A DNA stretch of 64,000 bases from Angustibacter sp049994355 (GTDB taxonomy: Bacteria > Actinomycetota > Actinomycetes > Actinomycetales > Angustibacteraceae): NCBI RefSeq assembly GCF_049994355.1, contig NZ_CP188257.1:248001-312000 (forward strand), written 5' to 3'. Of this stretch, positions 19,470-30,953 are shown piece after piece (position 1 is the first letter of the stretch; each line of letters starts with the position of its first letter). Made by a program: the position numbers and the translations under genes. The notes below the pieces were generated by a model. That model had not been told where the DNA came from, ran no database searches, and saw only the letters and a program-made list of their open reading frames with translations.

Positions 19470-20081
19470 TCAGTCGGGGCGGACGTCGAGGCCCAGCGCC
19501 TCGGCCAAGGTGACCGCTTGGTCGATGGTGATCTTCGCGCCGCGGAGCTCGACGGTCGACGGGTCCAGCGACGACAGGTCGCTGCCACGCAGGTCGCAGC
19601 CGGTCAGCACGGCCCGCGTCCACGCCGCGCCGGAGGCGTCGCAACCGGACAGCACCGCGTCGTCCAGCCGGACCCCGACCAGCTCGGCCTCACGCAGCCG
19701 GACGTCGGTGAACCGCGCCTGCCGCAGGTCCGCCCGGCTCAGGTCGACGAACGACCAGTCGCCGCGCTCCACCCGCACCGGACCGAAGTCGCAGCCGTCG
19801 AACACCGAACCGGTGAGCTTGCAGCCGGTCAGCGTCGCGTCGAAGAACGAGCAGCGCACGAAGGTGCAGTTGGTGAACGCGGCCTCGCGGTGCTGCGAGA
19901 CGTTGAACCGCGCGCCGCGGAACGTGCACTCGTTGAAGATGCCGCCGTGGTTGACCACCTCGGTCAGGTCGGTGTCGAGGATCAGCACGTTCTCGAAGCG
20001 CTCGCCGTCCAGGTCGCGCCCGTACCAGTCCTCGTCGCGCACGGTCTCGGACGTCGGCGGCCGGCTCGCCAGGTCGGCCAC
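19470..20081 (-). CDS. Pentapeptide-repeat protein
   Basis: The 203-residue product carries many A(D/N)LXX-type five-residue repeats from about residue 25 to 175, for example FDGCDFGPV, DLSRADLRQA and LTGCDLRGSDL. These should fold into a right-handed quadrilateral beta-helix. Some members mimic DNA and protect gyrase from quinolones, but most have no known role. It starts 3 bp after the upstream coiled-coil gene and is presumably co-transcribed. Confidence 0.88.
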   Translation of the reverse strand: MADLASRPPTSETVRDEDWYGRDLDGERFENVLILDTDLTEVVNHGGIFNECTFRGARFNVSQHREAAFTNCTFVRCSFFDATLTGCKLTGSVFDGCDFGPVRVERGDWSFVDLSRADLRQARFTDVRLREAELVGVRLDDAVLSGCDASGAAWTRAVLTGCDLRGSDLSSLDPSTVELRGAKITIDQAVTLAEALGLDVRPD

Positions 20082-20084
20082 GGC

Positions 20085-20960
20085 TCAGTCCTCGCCCAGC
20101 AGGTCGCGCTGCTTGCGGGCCCGATCGCGCGCCTTCTCGGCGCTGGTCACCGCACGCTCCGCGGAGACCCGGTCCGCGTGCACGGTCGCGACCTGCTGCT
20201 GGGCCGCCCGGACGGCGAACCTCGCCTTGGTCAGGGCCTCGCGAAGCTGCTCGACCTCCTGGAGGGCGCGTTCCTGCTCACGGTCCGCGTCCAGCTCGGC
20301 CTGCATCGATGCCTGCACCGCCTTTTGCGCCCGCCGGACGTCGTCCTCCGTCTCGCTCAGCCGGCGGTCCCCCTCGGCCCGGCGCGCCTCCATCCCCTGC
20401 TTTGCCGCGCGCCCCTTCGACGGAGCCGGCTTCTTGGTCGGCTCGAGGGAGTTCGGCCGCGCGGACAGCGGCGTGGCCGTCGCAGCGGTGACGTCGACCT
20501 CGCCGAGCCCGGCGTAGGACAGGGCGCGGGTGAGCGCGCCGGACACCACGGCCTGGCCGGCTGCAGGGTCGGCGACCGCGGCGAGCAGGGTGGCGTCGAG
20601 CTCGCCGCGGACGGCGGCGCTCACCGGTCCTTCGGACAGGGACTCCGCCCGCTGGACCAGGGCCGCGGCTGCCCGCTGCCGTTCCTGGCCGAGCCGACGC
20701 AGGTCGTCACCGGAGAGGTTGGACTGCGCCTCGCGCAGCTGCTCGCCCAGCTCGAGGTAGTCGGCGAGCGTTTCGGGGTGCTCGCGGGCCAGCTTGTTCA
20801 TCACGGCTGCGGAGGCCGTCGGACGCCGCAGACCCCGCACCTGCTTGGCCAGGTCCCCGTCGCCCTCCTTCTTGAGCTGCGCCGCGATGGCGTCGCGCCG
20901 CCCGGTGAACGCGCCCGGCGACAGGCCGTAGAGCTCGTCCACCACCGCGTCGATGTCCAT
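20085..20960 (-). CDS. Coiled-coil hypothetical protein
   Basis: No known family was recognised. The 291-residue product begins MDIDAVVDELYGLSPGAFTGRRD and is helical throughout. Its middle is Ala/Pro/Lys-rich (about 165-190), and its C-terminal third is a long charged coiled coil (about 190-290). Similar short proteins occur in many actinobacteria next to pentapeptide or stress genes. It is divergent from clpB, and its start lies 92 bp from the clpB HAIR site, so shared heat-shock control is possible but unproven. Confidence 0.72.
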   Translation of the reverse strand: MDIDAVVDELYGLSPGAFTGRRDAIAAQLKKEGDGDLAKQVRGLRRPTASAAVMNKLAREHPETLADYLELGEQLREAQSNLSGDDLRRLGQERQRAAAALVQRAESLSEGPVSAAVRGELDATLLAAVADPAAGQAVVSGALTRALSYAGLGEVDVTAATATPLSARPNSLEPTKKPAPSKGRAAKQGMEARRAEGDRRLSETEDDVRRAQKAVQASMQAELDADREQERALQEVEQLREALTKARFAVRAAQQQVATVHADRVSAERAVTSAEKARDRARKQRDLLGED

Positions 20961-21051
20961 CCGCCCATCCTGCCGTGTGCGGTGCCACGAGGCTCGGCCG
21001 CCTCCACAGGGCGCCGGTCCCTTTCTCACCCTGTAGAAGGAGTCAGCCAGA

Positions 21052-21072
21052 GTTGAGCGGAACACACTCAAC
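21052..21072. promoter_or_regulatory. HAIR operator upstream of clpB
   Basis: GTTGAGC-N7-ACTCAAC matches the HAIR core, and the palindrome extends to 10-bp arms (21048-21057 and 21067-21076). A degenerate second site (GTTGAGC-N7-ACTGATC) begins at 21082. Both lie within 75 bp of the clpB start, as expected for HspR control. Confidence 0.85.
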
Positions 21073-21125
21073 TCTGCCTACGTTGAGCCTGACAGACTGA
21101 TCACCCCCTCATCAGGAGTTCACGC

Positions 21126-23738
<2,613 letters not shown>

Positions 23739-23762
23739 CCTTGCTCTCCCCCGCCCGCATTA

Positions 23763-23809
23763 CTCAGCTCAACCCGCTGCAGGCGCCCGCAGGAGCGGTC
23801 TGAGCTGAG
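23763..23809. terminator. Bidirectional hairpin between clpB and the SDR gene
   Basis: CTCAGCTCA (23763-23771) pairs with TGAGCTGAG (23801-23809), and CCGCT (23774-23778) pairs with AGCGG (23794-23798) inside it. The stem fills the 77-bp gap between convergent genes. There is no long T-run, as is usual in high-GC actinobacteria. Confidence 0.7.
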
Positions 23810-23815
23810 CAAGCC

Positions 23816-24634
23816 TCAGGGAGCAGTGCGACGGGCGCGGTAGGCGCGCACCTGCTGGTCGATCATCCGGTCCACCAAGGCAGGCGCCCAGCGCTGCGCC
23901 GCGACGACGCCCCACTGGGCGCGCGGGAACACGATCAGCGCCTTGTCCTTGGCCAGTCCGCGCAGCACGGCCTCGGCCAGCTCGTCGGGGCCGGGCAGCC
24001 CCCGAGGCTGCAGCAGCGCCGCGCTCTGCCGGACGCTACGGGTGGCGTCGTTGGCCGCCATGCCCGGGTTCAGGTTGTCCAGCAGCGGGGTCGCGATGAA
24101 CCCCGGGCAGACCGCGGTGACCCGCACGCCGACCGGCTTGAGCTCGGCCCGCAACGCGCGGCTGAGCGCGACCACTGCGTGCTTGGTGGTGGTGTAGGGA
24201 AGCATCATCGGCACGGTCATCAGGCCGGCCATCGACGCGGTGTTCACGATGTGCCCGCTGCCCTGCGCCGTCATCACCGGCACCGCGGCCTGCACCCCGT
24301 GCACGACACCGTGCAGGTTCACTGCGAGACAACGGTCCCAGTGCTCGTCGCCGAGCTCGTCGACCAGTCCGCCGACGCCGATTCCGGCGTTGTTGAACAG
24401 CAGGTCCAGCGAGCCGTGCTCCCCGGACACCGAGCGGACGACGTCCGCGAACGCGGCCCGGTCGGTGACATCGAGCTCCACGGCCTGTGCGCCGAGGGTG
24501 TCGGCGGCGGCCTTGGCGGCGGGACCGTCGACGTCCGCGACGACCACGTCGTGGCCCCGTGCGGACAGTGCCGCGGCCAGCGCCCGGCCGATGCCGGACG
24601 CGCCGCCCGTGACCAGCGCGACCTGCCGCCTCAC
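23816..24634 (-). CDS. Short-chain dehydrogenase/reductase
   Basis: This is a predicted NAD(P)-dependent alcohol dehydrogenase or ketoreductase of 272 residues. It has the TGGASGIG cofactor loop, NNAGIG, a catalytic serine in NTASMAG and YTTTK as the YxxxK pair. The GTG start overlaps the upstream monooxygenase stop (GTGA). As last gene of the three-gene cassette it could oxidise a secondary alcohol to the ketone used by the monooxygenase. Confidence 0.92.
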   Translation of the reverse strand: MRRQVALVTGGASGIGRALAAALSARGHDVVVADVDGPAAKAAADTLGAQAVELDVTDRAAFADVVRSVSGEHGSLDLLFNNAGIGVGGLVDELGDEHWDRCLAVNLHGVVHGVQAAVPVMTAQGSGHIVNTASMAGLMTVPMMLPYTTTKHAVVALSRALRAELKPVGVRVTAVCPGFIATPLLDNLNPGMAANDATRSVRQSAALLQPRGLPGPDELAEAVLRGLAKDKALIVFPRAQWGVVAAQRWAPALVDRMIDQQVRAYRARRTAP

Positions 24635-26133
24635 GCCGAGACCTCCTGCGGTGCAGCGGGTTCGGCCGACCCGAGATCGGGATCCAGGACGACGTGTCGC
24701 GGGTCGACCCGCCGGGTGCGGCGCCAGAAGTTGATGGTCGAGGCCGGCCACAGCGTCCGGTTGTTGCCGAACCTGTCCAGGTACCAGCTGTGGCAGCCGG
24801 TCGCCCAGACCGTGTGCTTGTTGCGCTCGGCGAGCTCGGCGTTGAACCGGTCCTGGACCTGTTGCGGCACACCGATGGAACGGGCGCCGGCGTTGTCCCG
24901 CAGCACGATGCACTGGGCCAGGTAGCGGGTCTGCGCCTCGATCATGAAGATCATCGAGTTGTGGCCGAGTCCGGAGTTCGGCCCGACGACCAAGAACAGG
25001 TTCGGGAAGCCGGCGACGGTGACACCCAGGTGCGCCTGCATTCCTTGCGACCAGGCCTCGCGCAGCGTGCGGCCGCCGGGCCCGGTCACCGTGAGGTGCT
25101 GGTACGGCTCGGTCACCGCGAAGCCGGTACTCATCACCAGCGTGTCGACCTCGTGCCGCCGTCCGTCTGCGGTCACCACGGCATCGGGCTCGATCCGCTC
25201 GATGGCGTCGGTGACCAGGGTGACGTCCGGGCGGTTGAACGTCGGCAGGTAGTCGTTGCTGATCAGGATGCGCTTGCAGCCCATCCGGTAGGCCGGCGTC
25301 AACGCGGCGCGCACCGCCGGGTCCTGCACCTGCTTGCGCAGGTGGTAGAGCCCGATGCGCTCCAGCAGCTTCATCACTCCGGGCTTGGACGTGAAGGCGA
25401 GCACGCGGGACTCGTTGCGCCAGTAGACGCCTGCCCGGACTAGCCAGTTGAGCGCGGGAAGCCGCTCCAGCCAGTCCCGCTCGCGACGGCCGATCTCCCG
25501 GTCGCCCTTGGGCAGGATCCAGGACGGCGTCCGCTGCAGCACGGTCAGGTGCGAGGCCCGCGGCGCGAGCTGCGGCACCGCCTGCACCGCACTGGCCCCG
25601 GTACCGACGACGGCGACCCGCAGTCCGTCGATGGCGGCCGTGTCGTCCTGCGGCCAGCTGGCGGTGTGGAACACCTGGCCGCGGAACGAGTCCAGGCCGG
25701 GCAGGTCGGGGATCGCCGGCTCGGACAGCGCGCCGGTGGCCAGCACGAGCGACCGCGTCTCGAGAGTGGTCCCGCGCGCGGTGCGCAGCCGCCAGGTGCC
25801 AGCCTCGTACGTCGCCTCGACCAGCTCCTCGCCGTACCGGATCCGCTCTGCCACACCGAAGTCGGCTGCCACCCGCCGCAGGTAGTCCCAGATCTCCGGT
25901 TGCTGGGCGAAGGCTCGCGACCACTGCGCGGACGGCGCGAACGAGAACGAGTACAGGTGCGAGGGGACGTCACACGCGCACCCGGGGTAGCGGTTGTCCC
26001 GCCAGGTGCCGCCCAGGTCGTCCGCCTTCTCCAGCAGGACGACGTCCTGGACGCCGGCCCGGCGCAGCTCGATCGCCGCGGCTAGCCCGCCGAAGCCGGA
26101 GCCGATCACGACGGCGTCGTGCACGCCGCCCAT
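24631..26133 (-). CDS. Baeyer-Villiger-type flavin monooxygenase
   Basis: It is expected to insert oxygen next to a ketone, yielding an ester or lactone, with FAD and NADPH. It has 500 residues. The FAD-binding motif is VIGSGFGGLAAA, the family fingerprint is FRGQVFHTASWPQ (FxGxxxHTxxW), and the NADPH-binding motif is VVGTGASAVQAV. The ATG at 26133 overlaps the hydrolase stop by one base (TGATG); a GTG one codon earlier is also possible. The set with a hydrolase and an SDR resembles part of the mycobacterial mymA region. Confidence 0.93.
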   Translation of the reverse strand: MGGVHDAVVIGSGFGGLAAAIELRRAGVQDVVLLEKADDLGGTWRDNRYPGCACDVPSHLYSFSFAPSAQWSRAFAQQPEIWDYLRRVAADFGVAERIRYGEELVEATYEAGTWRLRTARGTTLETRSLVLATGALSEPAIPDLPGLDSFRGQVFHTASWPQDDTAAIDGLRVAVVGTGASAVQAVPQLAPRASHLTVLQRTPSWILPKGDREIGRRERDWLERLPALNWLVRAGVYWRNESRVLAFTSKPGVMKLLERIGLYHLRKQVQDPAVRAALTPAYRMGCKRILISNDYLPTFNRPDVTLVTDAIERIEPDAVVTADGRRHEVDTLVMSTGFAVTEPYQHLTVTGPGGRTLREAWSQGMQAHLGVTVAGFPNLFLVVGPNSGLGHNSMIFMIEAQTRYLAQCIVLRDNAGARSIGVPQQVQDRFNAELAERNKHTVWATGCHSWYLDRFGNNRTLWPASTINFWRRTRRVDPRHVVLDPDLGSAEPAAPQEVSA

Positions 26134-27074
26134 CACGGCGCCTCAACCAGCGAGCACAGGTGCTCGGTGACCACGTCAGTCGCCTCGAAGCCCAGCATGT
26201 GCCCCAGCCGCGGCAGCACGACGACCTCGGCGTCCGGCAGCAGCTCGCCGAGCCGGCGAGCGTGGGAGACCGGGGTGAGCCGGTCGCGCTCGCCGACCAG
26301 CACCCGGGTCGGGACGTCGGCCAGCTCGGCCAGCGCGTCGACCTCGTCGTGCCTGCCGAGCGCCTCGTAGTAGGCCCCGAGCGCGGACAGCTTCATGCCT
26401 CCCACCATGGACCTGGTGGCCTCGACGTCGCCAGGGTTGGCCTCGTCGCCGAACAACAACTCGCGCTGCCCCTTCGCCGTGATGGCTCGTCCGGCGCGCA
26501 GCAGCGGGACGTGGGCGAGCGTCCGCATCAGCCCCACCTCGCCGCGGCGGCCGAGGCCGCGCAGGTCACCGGCGGACGTGCTGACCAGCAGGGCGCCGCG
26601 TACTCGCTGCCGGACCACGTCCGGGTGCCCGCCCGCGAACGCCATCACGGTCATCCCGCCCATCGAGTGGCCGCCCAGCACCAGCGGGCCGTGCGGCGCC
26701 ACCGCGCTGATCACGGCGTGCAGGTCGTCACCGAGCTCGTGCACGCTCGCGCGATGGTGCCGCTGGTGCGGACCGTGCCGGCCGGACTGGCCGTGCCCGC
26801 GCTGGTCGTAGCTGACCACCCGCACCGGCAGGCGCTGGACCAGCTGGTCCGTGACGCGGTCCCACGCGGTGTGGTTCAGCGTCCAGCCGTGCGCCAGGAC
26901 GACGGTGGGCGCATCCGGCGGCAGCGGCGTGTTCGGCTGGCGCACCCACGCGGCAAGCCGGGCGCCGTCCGCGGCGAGCACCGTGGTGCGGCTGCTCACC
27001 GCGGCGGCTCCTACCTGCACGGCTGCGTGCTCGGAGGGCGTTCCTGCACCTGTGGCCACCGGTACTCCGTTCAT
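26133..27074 (-). CDS. Alpha/beta-hydrolase (esterase/lipase-like)
   Basis: This is the first gene of the cassette and is likely to cleave esters made by the monooxygenase. The 313-residue product has an oxyanion-hole loop AHGWTLNHT, nucleophile elbow GGHSMGG, acid in VGERDRLTP and catalytic His in RLGHMLGF. The ATG at 27074 is preferred because the longer frame would run through the operator at 27089-27115. It is divergent from the TetR gene with 50 bp between starts. Confidence 0.9.
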   Translation of the reverse strand: MNGVPVATGAGTPSEHAAVQVGAAAVSSRTTVLAADGARLAAWVRQPNTPLPPDAPTVVLAHGWTLNHTAWDRVTDQLVQRLPVRVVSYDQRGHGQSGRHGPHQRHHRASVHELGDDLHAVISAVAPHGPLVLGGHSMGGMTVMAFAGGHPDVVRQRVRGALLVSTSAGDLRGLGRRGEVGLMRTLAHVPLLRAGRAITAKGQRELLFGDEANPGDVEATRSMVGGMKLSALGAYYEALGRHDEVDALAELADVPTRVLVGERDRLTPVSHARRLGELLPDAEVVVLPRLGHMLGFEATDVVTEHLCSLVEAP

Positions 27075-27088
27075 CGTCCCCGGGCTTC

Positions 27089-27115
27089 TTACCCGAGGTA
27101 AGTTACCCGAGGTAG
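27089..27115. promoter_or_regulatory. Tandem TetR-type operator
   Basis: TTACCCGAGGTAA (27089-27101) is a perfect palindrome TTACC-N3-GGTAA. A second copy, TTACCCGAGGTAG (27103-27115), follows with a 14-bp period. The second copy overlaps the TAGGCT -10 (27113-27118) of the TetR gene. The site sits between divergent starts and should control both sides. Confidence 0.85.
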
Positions 27116-27124
27116 GCTGCGGCT

Positions 27125-27736
27125 GTGAAGGCCCCCACCAGGCGACGTGTGCCACGTGCCGAGCGCGAGCAGCAGATGCTCGAGGTCGCGGAGGCGGTGT
27201 TCGCCGCTCGGGGCTACCAGGCGACGTCGATGGACGAGATCGCCGGCCGGGTCGGGGTCACCAAGCCGATGCTCTACGAGTACTTCGGCAGCAAGGACGG
27301 CCTGCTCGGCGCCTGCCTGGCCCGCAGCCGGCAGCAGTTGCATGACAAGACCCTGGCCGCGGTCGCCGCCGGTGGCGAGCCGCGGGAGGTCATGCTGCGT
27401 GCCGTCCTGGCGTTCTTCGAGTTCGTCGACGAGCACGCGGCGGCCTGGGCGGTGCTGCAGTCTGAGGCGATGCTGCATGCCGGCCCGGGAGCGGGTGAGA
27501 TCGAGGAGATCCGACGGCAGCAGAGCGACTACACGCAGGCCCTGCTCGGCTCGATGCCTGGCGGCAGCGACGTCGGACCGCTGGCCCTGCAGCTGCGCGC
27601 CGAGGTGGTCACCGGGGCGTGCGAGCGGGTCGCGGTGTGGCGTTCGGGCAAGGAGTCGCAGGTCAGCGCCCAGCTCGCGGCGGAGCTGGTGATGCAGGCC
27701 CTGTGGCCGGGGCTGCTGACCAGCTCACCGAGCTGA
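27125..27736 (+). CDS. TetR-family transcriptional regulator
   Basis: This is the local repressor of the monooxygenase cassette and itself. It has 203 residues. The N-terminal helix-turn-helix (about 15-60) reads AARGYQATSMDEIAGRVGVTKPMLYEYFGSK across helices 2-4 (quoted here in part as GVTKPMLYEYFGSK). The ligand domain is unique, as usual. The GTG is leaderless: TAGGCT ends 6 nt before it. Confidence 0.93.
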   Translation: MKAPTRRRVPRAEREQQMLEVAEAVFAARGYQATSMDEIAGRVGVTKPMLYEYFGSKDGLLGACLARSRQQLHDKTLAAVAAGGEPREVMLRAVLAFFEFVDEHAAAWAVLQSEAMLHAGPGAGEIEEIRRQQSDYTQALLGSMPGGSDVGPLALQLRAEVVTGACERVAVWRSGKESQVSAQLAAELVMQALWPGLLTSSPS

Positions 27737-27772
27737 CCGGGCTGACCGGGCTGGCGACCTTCGTCCCGGCGA

Positions 27773-27829
27773 GCTCAGTCGCGGAGCCGCTCAGTCGCGG
27801 AGCCGCTCAGTCGCGGAGACGCTCAGTCG
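27773..27829. repeat. 16-bp tandem repeat between convergent genes
   Basis: GCTCAGTCGCGGAGCC is present at 27773 and 27789, as GCTCAGTCGCGGAGAC at 27805, and as a partial copy at 27821 that supplies the exonuclease stop codon. Slippage is the likely origin. Confidence 0.85.
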
Positions 27830-28605
27830 ATCTCGAGAACGACCGGCGCGTGGTCGCTGGCGCCCTTGCCCTTGCGCTCTTCGCGGACGATCTCGGCGCC
27901 GGTGACCCGCGCCGCCAGGGCGGGGGAGGCCAGCGCGAAGTCGATCCGCATCCCCTCCTTGCGGGGGAAGCGCAGCTGCGTGTAGTCCCAGTACGTGAAC
28001 TGGCCCTCGGTGAACGACCGGGCGACGTCGGCGTACCCGGCGTCCACGACGGCCTGGAAAGCCGCCCGCTCCGGCGGCGAGACGTGCGTGCTGTGTTCGA
28101 ACTTCGCCATGTCCCAGACGTCCTCGTCGCGCGGCGCGACGTTCCAGTCGCCGGCCAGCACGACCTGCGCGCCCGGGTCGTCGGTCAGCCACTGGGTGCC
28201 CGCTTCGCGCAGGTGGGCCAGCCAGTCCAGCTTGTAGTCCAGGTGCGGGTCGCCCAGCTCGCGCCCGTTCGGCACGTACAGGCTCCACACCCGCACGCCG
28301 TTGCAGGTCGCCGCGATGGCCCGGGCCTCGGCAGCAAGCGGCTCACCCCAGCCCGGCTGACCGGGGAAGCCGATCTCGACATCCGCCAGGCCGACCCGGG
28401 AGACGACGGCGACACCGTTCCACTGCGAGTGGCCGACGTGTGCCACCTCGTACCCGAGTGCCATGAAGGGCATCTCGGGAAACTGGTCGTCGCGGCACTT
28501 CGTCTCTTGCATGGCGAGCACGTCCACGTCGGCCCGCTCGAGCCAGCCGGCGACGCGGTCGACTCGGGCTCGGATGGAGTTCACGTTCCAGGTTGCGATA
28601 CGCAC
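27823..28605 (-). CDS. xth: Exodeoxyribonuclease III / AP endonuclease
   Basis: It incises abasic sites and removes 3' blocking groups in base-excision repair. It has 260 residues. The N-terminus RIATWNVNSIRAR carries the metal-binding Asn. Glu is in MQETKC, the catalytic core in GDWNVAP, and the terminal SDHAPV supplies the Asp-His pair. The stop codon is formed within a tandem repeat, so its last residues may vary between strains. Confidence 0.95.
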   Translation of the reverse strand: MRIATWNVNSIRARVDRVAGWLERADVDVLAMQETKCRDDQFPEMPFMALGYEVAHVGHSQWNGVAVVSRVGLADVEIGFPGQPGWGEPLAAEARAIAATCNGVRVWSLYVPNGRELGDPHLDYKLDWLAHLREAGTQWLTDDPGAQVVLAGDWNVAPRDEDVWDMAKFEHSTHVSPPERAAFQAVVDAGYADVARSFTEGQFTYWDYTQLRFPRKEGMRIDFALASPALAARVTGAEIVREERKGKGASDHAPVVLEID

Positions 28606-28650
28606 GCAGCAGAACCTACCGGGCGGCTCCGACAGCTAGGGTCGTCGTCC

Positions 28651-29424
28651 ATGGGCACCGCACTCGTCACCGGCGCGACGGCCGGGATCGGCCACTCGTT
28701 CGTGCGGCACCTCGCGGCCGACGGGTACGACCTGGTGCTCGTGGCGCGTGGCCAGGAGCGCCTCGACGAGGTCGCGGAAGAGGTGCGGACGGTCTTCGGA
28801 CGCAAGGTCGAGACGATCTCGGCGGACCTGACCGACCGCTCCGACCTGCAGCGCGTCGCCGACCGCGTTGGCGATCCCGAGCGGCCGCTAGACCTGCTGG
28901 TCAACAACGCGGGGTTCGGCCTCGGGCACGGCTTCCTGCGCGGGGACGTCGCGGCGCAGGAGCGGCTGCTCGACATCCACTGCCGTGCCGTCCTGGTGCT
29001 CAGTCATGCGGCCGCCGAGGTGATGGCCGGGCGCGGTCAGGGGGCGATCCTGAACGTGTCGTCCGTGGCCGGCTTCGCGGTGATGGGCACCTACTCGGCG
29101 GTCAAGGCGTGGGAGACCACGTTCAGCGAGGCGCTCGCCGCGGAGCTCGGCCCCAGGGGCGTGCGGGTGATGGCGCTGTGCCCGGGCTTCGTGCGCACCG
29201 AGTTCCACGAGCGTGGCCGGATCAACATGTCCAAGCTGCCCGAGGCCGGCTGGCTGGACGTCGACGACGTGGTTTCCGCCGGGCTCGCCGACCTGGCCCG
29301 CGGCCGGGTGGTGAGCATCCCGAGCAAGCGGTTCAAGACCGTCTCGTTCCTGTCCCGGCACGCGCCGCGGTCGTTGGTGCGCAAGGCATCCAGCACGATC
29401 CAGGCCCGTCGCGCGAGCAGCTGA
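28651..29424 (+). CDS. SDR-family oxidoreductase
   Basis: The 257-residue protein has a GATAGIG cofactor loop, NNAGFG, Ser in NVSSVAG and the active pair in YSAVK. It ends in a basic tail (VRKASSTIQARRASS). It resembles short-chain dehydrogenases of the YqjQ/DltE type, with unknown substrate. The ATG at 28651 is 8 nt after TAGGGT (28637-28642). It is divergent from exonuclease III. Confidence 0.9.
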   Translation: MGTALVTGATAGIGHSFVRHLAADGYDLVLVARGQERLDEVAEEVRTVFGRKVETISADLTDRSDLQRVADRVGDPERPLDLLVNNAGFGLGHGFLRGDVAAQERLLDIHCRAVLVLSHAAAEVMAGRGQGAILNVSSVAGFAVMGTYSAVKAWETTFSEALAAELGPRGVRVMALCPGFVRTEFHERGRINMSKLPEAGWLDVDDVVSAGLADLARGRVVSIPSKRFKTVSFLSRHAPRSLVRKASSTIQARRASS

Positions 29425-29533
29425 CCTCGCCGGCCGAACGACGGCCCCGCTCACCTGACGCAGCCGGGGCGCCGGGCCGACGCCGCATGCCCCATCTTCG
29501 TCAGGAGAAGCCGGGCAGATAGCCTGCGGACCT

Positions 29534-30076
29534 GTGACGACACCTCGCGAAGCCCTCCTCCAGCACATCACCGACACCGCGGTCGTTCGCGGCAAGGTCA
29601 TTCTTTCCAGCGGCAAGGAGGCCGACTACTACGTCGACCTGCGGCGGATCACCCTGGACGGCGCCGCCGCACCGCTGGTCGGCCAGGTCATGCTCGACCT
29701 CGTCGCCGACCTCGAGTTCGACGCGGTCGGCGGGCTGACCATGGGTGCTGACCCGGTCGCCACCGCCATGTTGCACGCGGCCGCGGCGCGCGGCCGCGAG
29801 CTGGACGCGTTCGTCGTGCGCAAGGAGGGCAAGGCGCACGGGCTGCAGCGGCAGATCGAAGGTCCGGACATCGCGGGACGTCGCGTGCTGGCCGTCGAGG
29901 ACACCTCGACCACCGGCGGTTCCGCGCTCACCGCGGTCGAGGCACTGCGCGAGGCTGGTGCGGACGTCGTCGCCGTCGCCGTGATCGTGGACCGGGACAC
30001 CGGTGCGGCCGAGAAGGTCCGCGAGGCCGGGCTGGACTACCTGTTCGCGTACGGCAAGGCCGAGCTCGGTCTGTAG
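29534..30076 (+). CDS. pyrE: Orotate phosphoribosyltransferase
   Basis: It converts orotate and PRPP to OMP in pyrimidine synthesis. It has 180 residues. LSSGKEADYYVDLR binds orotate and VLAVEDTSTTGGSAL is the PRPP loop. The catalytic lysine lies in VRKEGKAHG. The GTG start is 8 nt after TAGCCT (29520-29525). No PyrR-like attenuator is visible. It is standalone here. Confidence 0.97.
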   Translation: MTTPREALLQHITDTAVVRGKVILSSGKEADYYVDLRRITLDGAAAPLVGQVMLDLVADLEFDAVGGLTMGADPVATAMLHAAAARGRELDAFVVRKEGKAHGLQRQIEGPDIAGRRVLAVEDTSTTGGSALTAVEALREAGADVVAVAVIVDRDTGAAEKVREAGLDYLFAYGKAELGL

Positions 30077-30205
30077 ATCGGGCCGCCTGGGAGAGCTCGC
30101 CGACGTCCAGGCGCTGTGTGGCGAACGGCCCCCGTCGGGCGCGGCGACGCGTCAGACTGAACCAGTCGCCCGGTACCGGCCGGGCCTGGGCGAGGTCAAG
30201 GGCAG

Positions 30206-30934
30206 ATGAGCATCGGGATCCTGGTGGCCGCGCTGATTGGCGCGCTTCTGATCGGTGGCTTCGTCCTCGTGCTGGTGCTCGGCATCAAGCGAGAGAACGC
30301 CCGGCAGCGTTCGCTCAAGGCGTTCGCCCAGGCCGGTGGCTGGACGTCGCCGATGCGCGACGACCGTTGGCTGGCGGTCTTCGCCGGTTCGCCGTTCGGG
30401 CACGGCAGCGATCGGCATGCGGACGACGTCTGCGACCGACTGGTCGGCGAACAGCGGCAGGTGGCGTTCACCTACCGCTTCGCCACCTACGAGACGGTCA
30501 CCACCACGGACGCGAACGGGAACACGAGCACGACGCAGCAGCGGCGGGACCATGCGTTCAAGGTGCTGGGTGCGCAGCTGCCCAGACCGCTCGGCCGGGT
30601 GGAGATCCGACGGCAGGGCATCGGCGACCGGATCGTGCGTGCCTTCGGCGGCCAGGACATCGAGATCGAGCACGCCGACTTCAACCGCCGCTACCGGGTG
30701 ACGGCGGACGAGGCGAAACTCGCGGTCGACCTGCTCAACCCCCGAACGGTGCAACGCCTGCTCGCCCACCCGGACGCGTCGCTGCGGCTTGCCGACGGTT
30801 GGGCGGTCGTGACCCGGCCCGGTCAGCTGGAGTCGGCCTTCGTCGACGAGGGCCTGCGGCTGGTCGCGGACCTGCTGGCGGGCGTGCCGAGGTTCGTCTG
30901 GCTCGACCGCGGCTTCGACCCGCAGCAGGTCTGA
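30206..30934 (+). CDS. Hypothetical protein with N-terminal membrane helix
   Basis: This is not assigned to a family. The 242-residue product has one hydrophobic segment (about 3-26, rich in Leu, Ile, Val and Gly) then a soluble domain. Residues 90-115 include a Thr/Asn-rich stretch (TVTTTDANGNTSTTQQ), probably a surface loop between beta strands. The pattern recalls DUF3137-type membrane-anchored proteins but I cannot confirm it. It lies 129 bp after pyrE. Confidence 0.65.
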   Translation: MSIGILVAALIGALLIGGFVLVLVLGIKRENARQRSLKAFAQAGGWTSPMRDDRWLAVFAGSPFGHGSDRHADDVCDRLVGEQRQVAFTYRFATYETVTTTDANGNTSTTQQRRDHAFKVLGAQLPRPLGRVEIRRQGIGDRIVRAFGGQDIEIEHADFNRRYRVTADEAKLAVDLLNPRTVQRLLAHPDASLRLADGWAVVTRPGQLESAFVDEGLRLVADLLAGVPRFVWLDRGFDPQQV

Positions 30935-30953
30935 CCAGCGTCGGTCGGCGCCG

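Noticed and set aside
23763..23809. Fourth copy of the dispersed repeat family
   Set aside because: It shares only GCAGGAGCGG and a CTGAGC with the family; the arms and core do not align.
29432..29446. GGCCG-N5-CGGCC hairpin as pyrE attenuator
   Set aside because: The stem is 5 bp, has no leader peptide or PyrR box, and lies upstream of the leaderless -10.
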